NCBI RefSeq assembly: GCF_000372725.1
Contig: NW_005200982.1
Coordinates: 124,001-188,000, forward strand
DNA length: 64,000 nucleotides
Direction: 5' to 3'
Source of the DNA: Emiliania huxleyi CCMP1516
Lineage: Eukaryota; Haptophyta; Isochrysidales; Noelaerhabdaceae
Of this stretch, positions 1-13,600 are shown piece by piece. Positions within the stretch are counted from its first letter, which is position 1; every line of letters starts with the position of its first letter. The position numbers and the translations under genes were made by a program. The notes beneath the pieces were generated by a model that had not been told where the DNA came from, made no database searches, and worked only from the letters and a program-made list of their open reading frames with translations.

Positions 1-2099
1 GGCAGCAGTGCTCCTTCGCCGCTGCGGCGGCTCCAGCGTCGGCGGCGGCGCCTCCTGCGCCGCCGCCTGCTGCGCGCCCGCGCGGCGAGAGAAACGGCCC
101 CACCTCGGCCACCTCGCAGCCGGGCGTCGCCGGCGGCGCCGCCTCCAGCCTCGCCTTGTCCCTCCGCGCCCGTGTCTCGGCGTTCGCCGCGAGGCTGAGC
201 CGCTCCCGCTGCACGTGCGCGCGCACCTGTGCGAGCCGAGACCCCACCTCCGCTCTTCACACTCGCCTTGTCTCTCCGCCTGCGGGGTGTCGCTGCACGT
301 GCTGCCGAGCTGCCGCCGCCGCTGGTGCACTGGGCGCGGCGCTGCTACCGCGCCATGTCGTGGCTGCTCGCGCTGCCTCTGCGCTGCCCACGCGCGGCTT
401 GGCGGGCGGGCGACACCATCGCCGCTCGTGCACCAGCCGCCGCCGGGCAACGCATGTGCTGTGAGCCAGCAGGCGTGGCCTCTGCGCCGGGTGCGCGCAC
501 GAGCCAGCCGAGGAGCGCCTCGTACCTCTTCATATCTCCCCACATCTCCCCACATCTCCCCAGCGCACCAGCCAGCCGAGGATCGCCTCGTCGTCCCTCT
601 GCAGCGAATCGAGCCGCTCGAGCGACGACAGCGCTTCGTCCGGCCTACAGAGCTCGGGCAAGCTCGGGCAAGCTCGGCCAAGCTCGGCCAATCTCGAATC
701 ATCAGAGATTTTGAGAGAGAGATTCGAGAGATCTCGGCTCGGCGGGGGTCGCTCCATCCTCCACCTCCACGCGTCCATCATCAGCAGCGCGCGCTCGAGC
801 AGCGCGGCGGAGTAGTTTGGGTACGCGCGCAGCGCCGTGCCGAGCGCCGCCTCCGCCGCGTCGAAGCGCGCGGCGCCCAGCCGGCGCAGGCTCTGCGCGC
901 GCCGCAGCTGCATCGCCGCGGCCGCCCACCCGCCGCTCGCCTACACACCCGACCTCGTCTCGACTCGCGTCTCGGCGCAATCTCGGCCAACCTCGCCGCC
1001 CGCCGCCAGCTCACCCGTGCGGCTCTCTCGAACAGCTCGGCCGCGCTCTCGGCCTGGTCCGCCGACAGCGCCTCCCGCGCCGCGCTCGCGTCCGCCGCCG
1101 CCGCGGCCGGCATCTCGTCCTCGGCGCCTGATCTCGGACAACCTCGGGTCGTCTTGGGGCCACGCCGGCCGCGGCGGAATATGTGTCGTCCTCGCCACCC
1201 GCGTGCGGGGCGGTGCCCGTGGGAGGCGGCGGCGCCGCCGCGCCAGAAAGCATCAGCCGCGCCGCTCGGCGTTCGGCCGCGGCGGCCGTCGCTGCGCGGT
1301 GCGCCTCGGCCTCCTTCCGCAGCGACTCGAGCCTCGCGGCGTCTCGCAGCCCAATCACCTGCCACGGCGGCTCGTCCTCCGGAGCCGTTCGGGACTGTCT
1401 CGGAACTATCTCGGAGCTGTCTCGGAGCGGTCTCGGAGCTGTCTCGGAGCGGTCTCGGAGCTGTCTCGGAGCGGTCTCGGAGCTGTCTCGGAGCGGTCTC
1501 GGAACTGTGTCGGAAAGGACCTGCCAAGGGAGCTCGTCTTCGTCGTCCTCCGCCGCGACCCGCACTGCGCCGCCGCCCGCCGCCGCGCCGCCGCCGCCGC
1601 CGCCGCCTTCGGTGCCGCCCGTCTTCGCTGCCGCCGCCTCCGCCTCGGAAGGCGGCACGCGGGAGACACGATGCAGGTGGGACCAGCGCCGCCCAGAGGA
1701 GGGGATCAGCGAGTCTCCGGGGCAGGCGAACCGCTCGCGGAAGTTTGCGTCGAAGAGCACCCATTCGTGGTCTCTGCCGCCGGGCTTCTGCACGTGCGCG
1801 AGCGTCCACCCGCTGTGGCTGTGCGGGTAGGCGCCGTGCCCGACGGTGGAGGCCAGCGAGGGTGGCAGGGCGCTCGTCGCTGCGGCGGAGTCCAGCCGCG
1901 GGCCGAAGACTCCATTCATCGGGTCGATGCTGCTTCCCGTCACAAAGAAGCCGAGTACGGGCTCAGAGAGCCGCACGTACCCGCCAAAGCGCGGGCCGCC
2001 GCCGCCGCCGCCGCCCGAGTAGGGCGTCACTCCGCCGGGCGCTACCATTTGCTGGCCGGCGGTGCTCGCGAGGAGGAGCAGAGCAGAGGCGGCACGCAT
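1..2099 (-). CDS. Secreted TPR-like protein, 3' end off the window
   Basis: The start is chosen at 2099 because it gives a signal peptide (MRAASALLLLASTAG); an in-frame upstream extension exists but is Arg-rich and unlikely. Exons that keep one frame are 2099-1521, 1358-1196, 1127-1015, 940-744, 644-587 and 518 onward. The first exon (193 codons) is Gly-rich and resembles no family I know. Exons 3 to 6 give Ala/Leu/Arg-rich helical pairs (AMQLRRAQSLRRLGAARFD, then AEAALGTALRAYPNYSAALL) typical of tetratricopeptide repeats. Coding potential continues to base 1 with an Arg/Glu-rich segment, but exon borders left of about 460 are not resolved. Introns 2 to 5 each carry or resemble the introner-like arrangement described elsewhere in this window. 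The function is unknown; TPRs suggest protein binding in the secretory pathway. Confidence 0.6.
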
Positions 2100-4573
2100 G
2101 ATTGCAGCGCAGAGCGCGCGAAGAGCTATACCACGGAGAGGTAGCGCCGACTCGGCCTGCGGCCAAACTCGGCGCCGCCGCCTTGGATAAGCTGTGGGCC
2201 GCTCGCAGTCTGGTCGTGGTCGAGACCGAGGTGCCGAACTGAGAGGCACTACTGGAGGCTTCCTCCGGCCACCGCTCGACTACCCACGCACATGGCCGGT
2301 CCTGTGGCTTGCCTGGACTCGCTCAGAAGCCTCAATTCGCGCACACCTTTGCTCTCTGGCTCCCGCGAGTGCGTTCAGGCCACTCAAGCAGGCGACGCCA
2401 AGCACCCGCAATGCATCTCGCCGGGGCGCCACCTATCGACCCGACTGATTGGCAGAATCAAAGCCGACCCCATGACGGTCCTTCAGCCCCACGAGGTAGG
2501 CAGTTGCGCCCTGATCTCGGTCCAAGACGGCCAACGCCGTGTCCGGCACCTGCTGACTGCTTCACGGGGATGCCCCCCCCGGACACATGCTGCAGCCCCG
2601 AGTGGATGTATTGGTCGTTTGTGGGTCCCCCAAGACTACTCTAGTAGGGGCCGGGCGCTTGAGCGTCGGCGGTACACCTGTGCAGATGTTGCACGGGTGA
2701 AATGGCTCCTCGTACAGGGTAGGAGGCAGGTGGTGGGTTTGAGTGTCGTGAGTGCTTGCAGCCGCGAGTGCAGCACCGTTTGTGACTCCCATGGATGCAG
2801 TTGGGTGGGGCACGGTGCTGGGGGGCGGTCCGGTGCGCCACAACAGCCTCCCTGGCTGACCCCCATCCAGTTCGGCACCTCCATCCTGACCGTGGAACCC
2901 CAACTTCAACCGGTCATATCTCGGGCGGACTGGCACCTCAGGAGCTCATCCTGGGCGGTTTGGGGAAGTCTTGGGGGTGTACTTGAAGGTGGGAAAAAGA
3001 GTTTTGCACGAGATCTTAACCGGGGGGCAGTCTGAGCACCGTGAAAACAGCGGCCCACAGCTTATTTCAAAACGCCTACACACACACTCTATTCGCGGGG
3101 GCGGAGGTGTGCGTGCAGACCCCAATCGGGTCCGATTTCGCTGCCGCCTCGCGCCGCTGCTGCCCTCGCCAGCAAGCAGCCGCCGCGGTGCGCGGTTGCA
3201 GCGCCATCCATCGTGCGGCCTGGCGGTCGACTCGCCCTCGGCCTCCGCTGGCGGCTGCCGCAAGAGCGGCTGGCTCACGACAGCGTCTTACCGGTTTCGG
3301 GTGGGAGAGTACAGGACGTCTGGCGAGTAACTGTGTATGTAAGTGAGATCGGTCTTGGTACCAGGCACGGTCGAACAAGAGAGAGAGATTTTTAGCAATG
3401 CCAAACAATGCGAAACACTCGTTTACGTTCCCCGACCCCGGTCCCTACCCCCGCCTGCGCCGTGCGCGGCGCGGCTCTACTCGTAGTGAGGACGAGAGCC
3501 ATCTCTGATCTCATAACGCACATCTCTCCACACCGCGACTCATCGTTATCCTCTCCTGACAACCTGAGACTCTCCGACCTAGGGCTAATGCTGAACGTAC
3601 TCAACAGATAGTAGACGTCTCATTGGACATTGAACGACTGAACACGACGGCACAGGCCACATGGCTGTGGCTGCCTCAATCGGACACTCCAAGCGGACAC
3701 TCTCTCACGCGGCCCGCACCGCCATCCGGCATGTTGACCACGAGTTCTCTCCCGACAGCTCTTCGAGCGGATCGAGCCAGAAGTCCGTCTGCCGCGCCGA
3801 GAGCTTCGCCAGACACGTCTGGGGCTCATTCGACCACATGGGCGGCGGAGGCCCAGTCTCAGAGGCGGGAGCCTCCGTCCCCGTGCTGTTGTGAGGCCAA
3901 CTGATGCACCTCGGCGAATCGGGCGACTGACTCTCAAGCGCGACAGCGTCGAGGCATGCCTCGAGCATACACAGCATCTCGAGCTCGTCTCTGTCTTTGA
4001 TCCAGTCGCGCAGCTCCTGTGACGTCACTCCAAACTCGCGGCACGTCGGGCTGATGCGATACCAGACGGGGCGCGCACGCGCAGCGCGGACTGCACTCTT
4101 TCCTGGGGGCAGGGGACCACGGGTCGCTGGCATACTAGGGGGGGAAGGGTGGTGGGCGGCGACCGCCGCATACCGTCCTATGGCGGCGAGAGTATCGCTA
4201 CGCCAGGGAGGACAAGGTCAAGGACGCTGCTGTTCGTTCGAGTCGTTCGGTCGGTGGGTTGGGAAGGGGGTCGTCGAGATCGTATCAAGCCGCGTTTCTT
4301 CAAGCAGGGTGGGCCGGTCTCTTCGACGGCGCCTACCTATAGGGGTTGCCGTCTGCTGTGCTCCTTTTGGTAGGAATTCCTACCTGTGTCGAACCTGTGT
4401 CGGTGAGAGAGAGTTCTGTTTGTTGAATTCTTCAAGCAGTGTGTGCCAGTCCGCGCCAGTCCGCGCCCTTGTCGTGCCAGTGTGCTGTGAGAGAGGCGGA
4501 CGCGAAGAATTCTTCAATGGGGGACGGACGCTGGCTGCACTCGAGTCCCTTGGCTGGCCGAGACTCCTATGTC
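2100..4573. other. Intergenic, no gene recognised
   Basis: Frames here have no domain-like sequence, and codon bias does not match the neighbours. It should hold the promoters of the flanking divergent genes; no specific element could be identified. Confidence 0.5.
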
Positions 4574-7500
4574 ATGACTGTTGCGCTGCTCTTTGCGCTC
4601 GGCAGCGCAGCCGCCAGCCCGAACTCGAGCCTCCGTCTCGGCATCTTTGCCGAGCCGCAACCTTTCAACGCGCTCTGCCTGCACAAGACGCTCACATGCT
4701 CGATCCAGCCTTCTGGCATGATTGCCGCCTCTGCGATGGACTCTGGGCTGCTTGACGCCGCGGTGCTCGGCTCCGTGCCTTGGGCGGCGGCGGTGTCGCG
4801 CGGTGTCGAGCTGTCCACCTCGTATATCGTCCACGTCAAGCACGGTGACCAGGGCCTCATCGCAAAGAGCGTCGGGCCGAGGACGCCCTTTGACTTGGCC
4901 AACACCAAGGTGGGCGTGGTCAAGGAGTCGACGACGCACCAGGGAATGGTCTTCCTGATCGAGCTCTTCCAGCTCCGCAACGTCACCCTCGTCTTCGAGG
5001 ACAACGCCCGCATGCTCGAGCTGTGGGACAGCGGAGGGATCGACGCCGCATTCTGCTGGGGCGAGCCCTACCAGGAGCTCCTCCGACGAGTGAACGAGAA
5101 GGAGACAGCCGCTGCGCTGGTTGCCGACGCGTACATGCTCTCGCTGTGGGGCTTCCCCACCTTCAACGTGCTCGCCATCCGGCGCGCCTACGCGGAGGAG
5201 CCGAGCAACCTGCTCGCGGTCGGAGAGCTCATCGGCGCGTGGGCACTGATCGACGCGAGCTGGCGGTTCGCGGGCGGCGGCGGAGTGACGAGGTTCACGA
5301 GCCCCGCCTCGGAGTCGAGAGGGGGGCTCGAGGGTCTAGTGCCGTATGAGTGGCGCCCCTCCTCGCCCGACGGGGCGCTGGCCTACATCGCTGGCATCTT
5401 GGGCCAGAACGCGACGGATGTGGAGGTGCGGCGGGAGGTTGCGGTGGAGATGGCGGACTTTCGGTTCGTGCGCGTCTCGGAGCAGCTGAGCTGCGACTTC
5501 CTCGACAACACGCCGAGCTGCCTCGCCAGAGGGACCTCGAGCGCCTTCGAGCGGACGCGCAGCTTCCTCTACACGCACAAGCAGCTGTACTACGCGGCCG
5601 GCCTCTTGCCGGTGGAGCCCGAGAGGGTCTCTGACCCCGCCATCCTGCTCACGGTGATGCTGGGCCAGTGCCGCCGCTGCCTGGAGGGTGGCGGATCGGC
5701 CCACGGATGCGAGGCCTGGCTCTGGTCGGAGTCATGCGACCTCGATGCCCTCTCAAGCCTGGAGCGTGATGCCTCACGGCGGGCGGAGGAGCGAGCGAGA
5801 CGCCGCCGCCTTGCCGCGGCGCCGCGAGAGCGAGGCGTCTCGCTGGTGCCGGCGCCGCAGCACGCCGCTGCCGCACGGTCGGGCGAGTCGCCCCTCTCGC
5901 GCTCGGCGGTGTCGGTCCTCTACACGCACCTGCAGACGCCGGAGGGGCGCAAGGGCCAGCAGGGGGCTGAGGTTGTGACGGCGGCGGAGGGCGCGGTCCG
6001 GTGCGCGGTGCGGAACCACGTTGGGAGCGGCGCCGCCGGAGTCGGCCCCTACTTCGACGTGGAGGACGACCGTGTCCGCTTCACCTCCACCTCCAACCTC
6101 GGCGAGCTCCGCGAGGGCGACTACTGCCACTGGGTCATCCGCGCCGCCTCGCCCGCCGAGATCGTCGAGGTCAGATCTCCCCCTCTCTCCCCCTCTCTCC
6201 TCCTCTCTCCCCCTCTCTCCCCACCGAGATGGTCGCGGTCGTGTTCGAATCGTCCGTAGAGCCGAGGACATGTCCAGGACATGTCCAGGACATGCCCACG
6301 ACATGTCCACGACATGTCCGACACATGCGCCCGCAGGTGCTGTTCGACGCGTCCGTCGAGGTGTGGCCGGGCGAACAGCTCTTTGCGCTGGCCGGGTGGG
6401 ACAGGGACGCGCCCCTTCTCGCGCAGCTCAGCGGGCGCGGCGGGCCGTGGCCGCCTCTGCGCGCGCACGGCGCCCATCTCCGTGTCTGGGTCCACGGACC
6501 GAGGCTCACCCGAGATGAGCCGAGATGAGCCGAGATGGCCCGAGATTAGGCGCCATCTCCGTGTACGGGTCGACGGACCTCTCGCTGCGCTTCCGCACAA
6601 ACGCGAGCGGCTGCGCGAGCCGGGAGGACTGCCACGGCGGCGTGTGCCGCTCCGACGGCCTCTGCGACTGCCCGAGCGGGTACTCTGGCGCCGACTGCTC
6701 GTATGCGGGCAGCTGCTTGGGCGACGTCGTGTCGACGAGCGAGACGGGCAACTTCAGCTCGTCGGGCGGCGCGCTGGGCGCCGGCGAGCAAGACACGCGC
6801 TACGGCAACCTGGCCAACTGCTCCTTCTCGGTGCGCGTGCCGGGGGCGCGCTTCGTGCGCTTCCTCGTGCGGTACGACCTCGAGGACTCTCACGACTTCG
6901 TCGAGGTGCTCGGCGGCGCGCACGGCGCGCTGCTCCCCATCGTCCGGCTGACGGGTGCAATCTCCCGCGGATCTCCCACAGATCTCCCATCTCTCTCCCC
7001 AGACCTCCCACGGATCTGCCCACACCTCCCCACATCTCCCCACACCTCCCCACATCTCCCCACATCTCCCCACATCTCCCCACGGATCTCCCCACGGATC
7101 TCCCCACGGATCTCCCCCCATCTCCCCCCATCTCCCCCCATCTCCCCCCATCTCCCCCTCGTCCGGCGGGCCCCACGTCGTCCGCCGTCTCGAGCCCTCT
7201 CCGAGCCGCCCCTGAGCCGTTCACAGGCTCGAGCGACCGGCTCGGCGCGAGCCACGCCCGCATGCTCAACGCGGGGCAGCCGCAGCGGGTCACGGTGGCC
7301 GCACATGAGGGCGTCGCGCAGCTGCGCTTCGCGTCCGACGAGGTCGGGCGGCGCGGCGGCTTTGTCGTCTCGTACGAGGCGGACGGCGAGCGGGCGTGCC
7401 GCTCCGACGAGGACTGCTCGGGCCACGGGCGGTGCGGGGAGGCGGGGCGGTGCGGCTGCGACGGGGGGTGGTACGGCGAGGCGTGCTCGAGCCCCTCGTG

Positions 7501-7605
7501 CCTCGCCTTCAACTCGGACGGCGGAGGGCGGATCGACTCGCAGGCCGCTTGCACGCACACACCACACACACACACGCCACACACACACACACACACACAC
7601 GCGCG

Positions 7606-7698
<93 letters not shown>

Positions 7699-10600
7699 AC
7701 TCTCACTCACTCACCACAGCCTTGCCCCACCCTTGCCCCGCCTGTGGAGTCGCTCGCCGCACTGCCCCCCCCCCCCCCCTCCCCTTCCCAGGCCGAGGGC
7801 CTTCGCGGCGGGATCGCCGCGATGGCCGACTGCGTGTGGCCGATGCAGGCCGAGCCGGGAGCCGTGGGGGTGCGGCTGACTTGGGACGACTTTGACCTGG
7901 AGCCGTTCGACACTCTCGAGGAGGCGGGCGACGTCGCGCTGCTCGAGACGGCGGATGGGCGGCCGCTCGCGCTCAAGGCGGGCGGCAGCCGGCTCGCCGT
8001 CGTGCGCTGCGACGTGGACGACCACTGCGACAAGGAGCTGCACCCGTGGATGCGGGGCACGTGCGAGGCCGGGCTGTGCGCCGAATCTCGAGAGTACCCG
8101 AGGCTGCCCGAGATTACCCGAGAGTGTCCGAGACTAGGCCGGGCTGTGCGCCGTCACGGGCGGCGCCTTCGACCTGCTGCCCGTGGAGCCGCGCGACGCG
8201 CTCTACTTCCGCCTCCTCACCGACCGCAACGACCGCAACCAGAGCTTCCGCGGCGTGCACGCCAGCTGGGAGTCGCTCGAGGCGTGCCCCTATGCTGACG
8301 GCTTTGGCGACGGCGCCGCCGACTGCTTTGGCGACGGCGCGCAGTGCCACTACCCCGAAGGTAACGCGCCAGGCAGCGAGGCGGCGGGGTGGTGCGAGTG
8401 CCACGGCCGCGCGTGCGCGTGCGCCTGCCGCACCGAGAGCGAGATGCTCGAGCTGGCGGCGCTCAAGGAGAAGGTGCAGGACGCGCAGCAGCTCGTCTTC
8501 GACTCGGAGATGATCATCGTCGCCGCGGTCGCCGCGCTGGTCGCCACGCTGCTCTGCCTCGTGCTGTGGATCCGCCTCTCGCGCGCCCTCCGGCCCAAGC
8601 TCGCAAAGTACGGCCACCTGATGCGCCGCCTGTGGCGCATCCTCGTCTTCAACCTCAAGCGGTGGGCCCTGCGCGTGCGCCGCGGCGCCTCCAAGGCGTG
8701 CAGCTTCTAAATACATGAATGGAATGATGGCTCAGTGAGTCGACTCATAACTAATGCGCGCCGCGCCGCCTCCAAGGCGTACTCCTTTCTCCGCCGCGCG
8801 CCGGAGTGGACCGTCGGCCATTACCTCGTCGTCTCGGAGCCGGCCCTCACCTTCCTCTCCGTCCTGCAGCTGGCGCTCCGCGCCTGCTCCATCGTCGAGT
8901 GCTGCTACGTCGTCGCCAAGGTCATCGAGTTCTCCCTCAGCGACGACGGCTACTTCTCGGCGACCGAGCGCATCATCTTCTCGGTCAACGCGTTTTACAC
9001 GGCGCTCTACCTGATGCTCGCTGTCACGGAGATCCTCTTTTCGCGCCGCGCGGTGGCCAAGGAGTCGGCGTCCGACCTGATGGGCGCGAGCCTCATCTCG
9101 CTCACCATCTCGTCGGTGATCCTCGCCGAGGAGATCTGGATCCGCCGCAGCCAGGCGAGCAAGCACGCGCACACGCACACGCACACACGCACACACGCAC
9201 ACACGCACACACGCACACACGCGCACACGCGCACGCGCACACACGCGCACGCGCACACTCACTCCACACACGCGCGCGCACTCACTCCACACACGCGCGC
9301 GCACTGGGCCCTGCACCTTGAATGCCGTGGGGCCCCTGTCTCCTAGACGTGGAGTCGCGAGGGCCTGCCCTGGCCCTCGCCCCACCACCTCGTGTGTGTG
9401 GAGAGGTGTACGTGTACCTTGCCTCAACTTAGGCCATCAACCCGGGCGACGTGTCGTACCTGCAAAACAGCTCGGCGCTGCTGGACACGGCGACCAACAG
9501 CGACACCGGCTCGCGCGTCCTCGTCGACATCTCTGGCGCCCAGCTCCTCCCGCACGGGCTGCTCATCACGATGTCGTGCCTGACCATGGGCACCAGCCTC
9601 GTCTTCCTCCTCATCGCCGTCCGCATGCGGCGCGAGTTCGGCTGGCGCCTCTTCTCGCGCTTCGGGCTCGACCCAAAGTCGTTCAAGATGGTGCGCTGGC
9701 TGCGCTACTTTTGGACGCTCCTCGCGTTTGACGTCGTGATGGCCTTCTTCGAGCTCGTCACCGTCGCGTGCTCCATCGTCATCGACTGGGGGCAGAACAG
9801 CGCCGCGGAGCGCGCGATCGCGACGGGCGTCAGCGGGATGGTCCTGCACGTCCTCTTCGACGCGCTGCTCTTCCTCGCCGTCCGGCGCGAGTCGAGGCGC
9901 CAGACCGGCTTCGCTCGGAGCCTTCTAGGAGCCTTCTGGGAGGCTTGAAGGGAACCTTTAGGCGTGCCGCTCCGAAGAGGACTGCTCGGAGCCTTCTGGG
10001 AGCCTGCGAGGACCCTGCTAGGAGCCTTCTAGGCGGCAGACCTTCTTCGCCATGCTGTTTGGCGTCTGCTCGCCCGTCGCGTACCTGCTCTACTGGGTCT
10101 TTGTGCGGCCCGAGGAGTACGTGATCAACATCGACGACGAGCTGCTGCCGGCGCTGCTGTGGATGCTGGTCGTGTACGAGGCGCACCTGCCTCCCAGCTA
10201 AGACACATGTCTCTGGACTCCTAGCACTCGAGAGGACACGCATTCCGCCGCATTCCGCATTCTTCCGCCGCATTCTCGTCTTTGCATCCCTCTTCACGCG
10301 GTGCTCCGAGTACACGGCACGAGGCCGTGTCCCCGCCGCAGGCGCACATGGTCGCCATCCACACCGTCTCTTCTTTTGTCCGCGTCACCCTCCTCGCGAT
10401 CGTGTTTGACCTCGTCGCGCACGTGTACGGCCACCGCGTGCAGGCCCCTACCCTGCCTCCCCACAACCCGCCTCCTGCGTCCGTCCCCCCCCCCTCGGGA
10501 TTGACCTCCTTCCGCAGTACATCATAAATTATATATATTTTTTCAACTATGAAGATTGGGACAAATGTCTTTTTCCCCCCCCCTTCTATANNNNNNNNNN

Positions 10601-13600
10601 NNNNNNNNNNNNNNNNNNNNNNNNNNNNNNNNNNNNNNNNNNNNNNNNNNNNNNNNNNNNNNNNNNNNNNNNNNNNNNNNNNNNNNNNNNTTCCTTTTTG
10701 GCCCCCCCCCCCCTCCCCTCCCCTAAAACCCTCCTGCCTCCCTCTTAGCACATTGGGAACCCCCCTTCCCCCCCCCCCCCCTCCCCCCCCTCCCCCCCCT
10801 CCCCCCCCTCCTGCCTCCCCCCCCCGCACCACCGCGCCACCAGCCGCCGCGCCTCCCCACCCCCTGTCTCCGTACCGCGTGCAGAGCATCGAGGACCGGT
10901 CGCGCCGCAACGACGAGCTGAATGCGGCCGCCTCCTTCCTCGGCCTCAGCCAGAGCAGCCTGCAGGGCAGCCGCCGCGCGCGCCGCCCCCGCGATCGCGA
11001 GCGGCCGCTCTCCCCCTCACGCGCCGCGGCGGGTGTCCGCAGGCATCCACCACGTCGCGCACGGCCAGGCGGTTCTCGTCGCCCTCGAGCCGGTCGACAC
11101 CGAGGACGAGGCGTCGCCGCCCGAGGGGATGGGCGTCCTCGCCGCCTTCCACTTCCAGCCGCCGGCCGACGGCAGCGGCCGCTCGGCCCTCGGCCGGCTC
11201 GACGCGGCGGCGCCCCGCTGCAAGAACGGGCCCGACAACCGGCCCATGTCGATGGGGGCGTGGGCGGAGGGGGAGGAGCCGCCCGAGGCGGACGACTCGC
11301 ACGACCTCGAGCCGCCCGCGAGGCGGACGCTGCGCTTCGTCGGCCTCTCGCCCGAGATCGGGAGGCTTCGCTGGGCCTTCTCAAAGTACATCGGGCTCGA
11401 CCAGGTGTGCCGAGAACAGCCGCGCGATGTCGCCGAGATGTCGGCGAGATGTCGGCGAGATGTCGGCGAGATGTCACCGAGATGTCGGCGAGATGTCGGC
11501 GAGATGTCGCCGAGATGTCGGCGAGATGTCGGCGAGATGTCGGCGAGATGTCGGCGAGATGTCGGCGAGATGTCGGCGAGATGTCGGCGAGATGTCGGCG
11601 AGATGTCGGCGAGATGTCGGCGAGATGTCGGCGAGATGTCGCCGAGATGTCGGCGAGATGTCGGCGAGATGTCGGCGAGATGTGGGCCCTCGAGCACGCG
11701 CGCACCGATGAGCCATAGTGGGCGAGTGGAGTGCTTGAGTGTGGCCTCCACCAGGTGCTCGAGCTCGGCTGATCTCGGCCAATCTCGGCTAATCTCGGCG
11801 AATATCGATCAGGTGCTCGAGCTCGGCTACCTCGTCCTCGGCGACCAGCAGCCCCGCCTCCCCGCCCTCGCCAACGGGAAGCGCGACGCGCCCCGCGCCG
11901 ACTCGCGGACGGGCGAGGCCGCCGCGCCGACGGCGCACGCGGCCGACGGCGCGGGCGCGGGCGGCGCGATCCTCAAGCTCTGGAATCGCGCCGTCGGCGG
12001 CAGCTTCCACATGCCGACCAACAGCACGTCGCGCAAGGCGCTCTACCTCGTCTTCCGCGCCGAGAGCGGCAGGACGATGCGCATGTGGATCGAGCCGCCC
12101 GACGCGCACTCGGCGCGGCTCTGGCTCGAGGGCATCTCCATCTCGCTGCAGCTCTGGCCGCAGCCGCAGGTCTCCACCTCGGAGCTGCAGTGGCTGCGCG
12201 CCGTCTTCGAGGCCGCCGACTCGAACCGCTCCGGCGTGCTCGAGCGGAGCGACTTGCGCACGCTGCTCAACGCGGCAAACATGGCCGGGGTCGGGCGGGA
12301 GGCGCTCGAGGAGGCGTTGGGGTCGAAGCGGGTGGTGCGCGGGATGCGGCTGGTCGGGCAGCTCAACTTTGCGCAGGCGACGTCGCCGCGGCTGCGGACG
12401 CGGCGGAGAGCGCGCTGGAAGACAGGCTGCTCACCCCTCCAGCACTGTGCGCAGGCGGCGCAGCTGCTGCTGACGCTCCAGATGTCGCGGGCCGACGAGG
12501 TCGCCGCCCTCTTCCGCAAGTACTGCGCCGAGGCGCGGCAGACCAGGCGAGCCCCCCCCCCCCCCCCCTCTCCTCTCCCCTCCCTTTCGTTGCCGCCCCC
12601 CCCCTGCTCCGCCGCCACCCTCTCCGCCACCGCCCTCACCGCCGCCGCCCCCACCCCCAGGTCCGTCACCTCGGCCGCAACCTCTCGCGGAGCCGGCTCC
12701 TTCGCGTCGGCCGACTCGGCGCCGCCGCGGAGGACGCTCGACGAGCGCGGGCCGAGATCGCCCGAGATCAGCCGAGATCGGCCGAGAGTAGGCGCAGCCG
12801 CGGATGACGCTCGAGGAGTGGGCCGCGTTCCAGCGCGAGGAGCAGGGCGAGGAGAGCGAGGAGCGGGCACGCGCCCTCTTCGAGGGGTACCACCACGAGC
12901 TGCGCGAGCAGCAGCTGCGCCGCGACGGCGCGGCCCGTGACTCGACGGGCGCGGTGCTGGGGGGCGCGCTCGCGCGGATCGGGGCGCCGGAGCCGAGCTC
13001 GGAGGAGACGGCAGAAACACGGGCGGCGGGTCAGCGCGCGCGCCTCTTTCTCTTCTAGGCGCCGGACCCGAGCTTGAGCCTCGCCGACTTCCGGCAGCTG
13101 CTCCTGCACGCGACAAACACGGCCGTCGACCAGCGCGCCACCGCGGCGGAGGCGCACGTCTTTGCGCACCCGCTCTCGCACTACTGGATCTCGTGCTCGC
13201 ACAACTCGTACCTGGTCGGCGACCAGCTCACCTCGCGCGCGTCGGCCGACATGTACCGCCGCGTGCTGCTCGAGGGTTGCCGCTGCATCGAGGTCGACTT
13301 GGCGGACGGCGCGGACGGCGAGCCCGAGGTGACGCACGTGCACGCGCTCACCTCGCGCGTCAAGTTCATCGACGTGCTGCGCGCCATCGACGAGGCCGCC
13401 TTCGAGACGTCGCCGCTACCAGTCATCATCTCGGTCGAGATGCACTGCGGCCCCGAGCAGCAGCGCCGCTGCTCCGACCTGATGCGCTCCGTGTTTGGCG
13501 CGCGAGATGCGCCGAGACGGAGATTTCGCCGAGATTAGCCGACCTGATGCACTCCGTGGTTAGCGTCCCCCCACCAGCCCTCTCACCACCAGCACCAGCA

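Noticed and set aside
6890..7710. Cys/Val-repeat frames on the minus strand
   Set aside because: Translation of the (CA)n and TCTCCCC repeats only.
8735..10201. Separate membrane-protein gene starting after the stop at 8708
   Set aside because: The stop lies in an intron flanked by an exon duplication (cgcctccaaggcgt); joining 8695 to 8777 keeps the frame, and the 10201 stop is likewise skipped by 10180/10342.
11427..11682. Tandem array could suggest CRISPR
   Set aside because: Units are contiguous 11-mers without spacers, in a eukaryotic intron.
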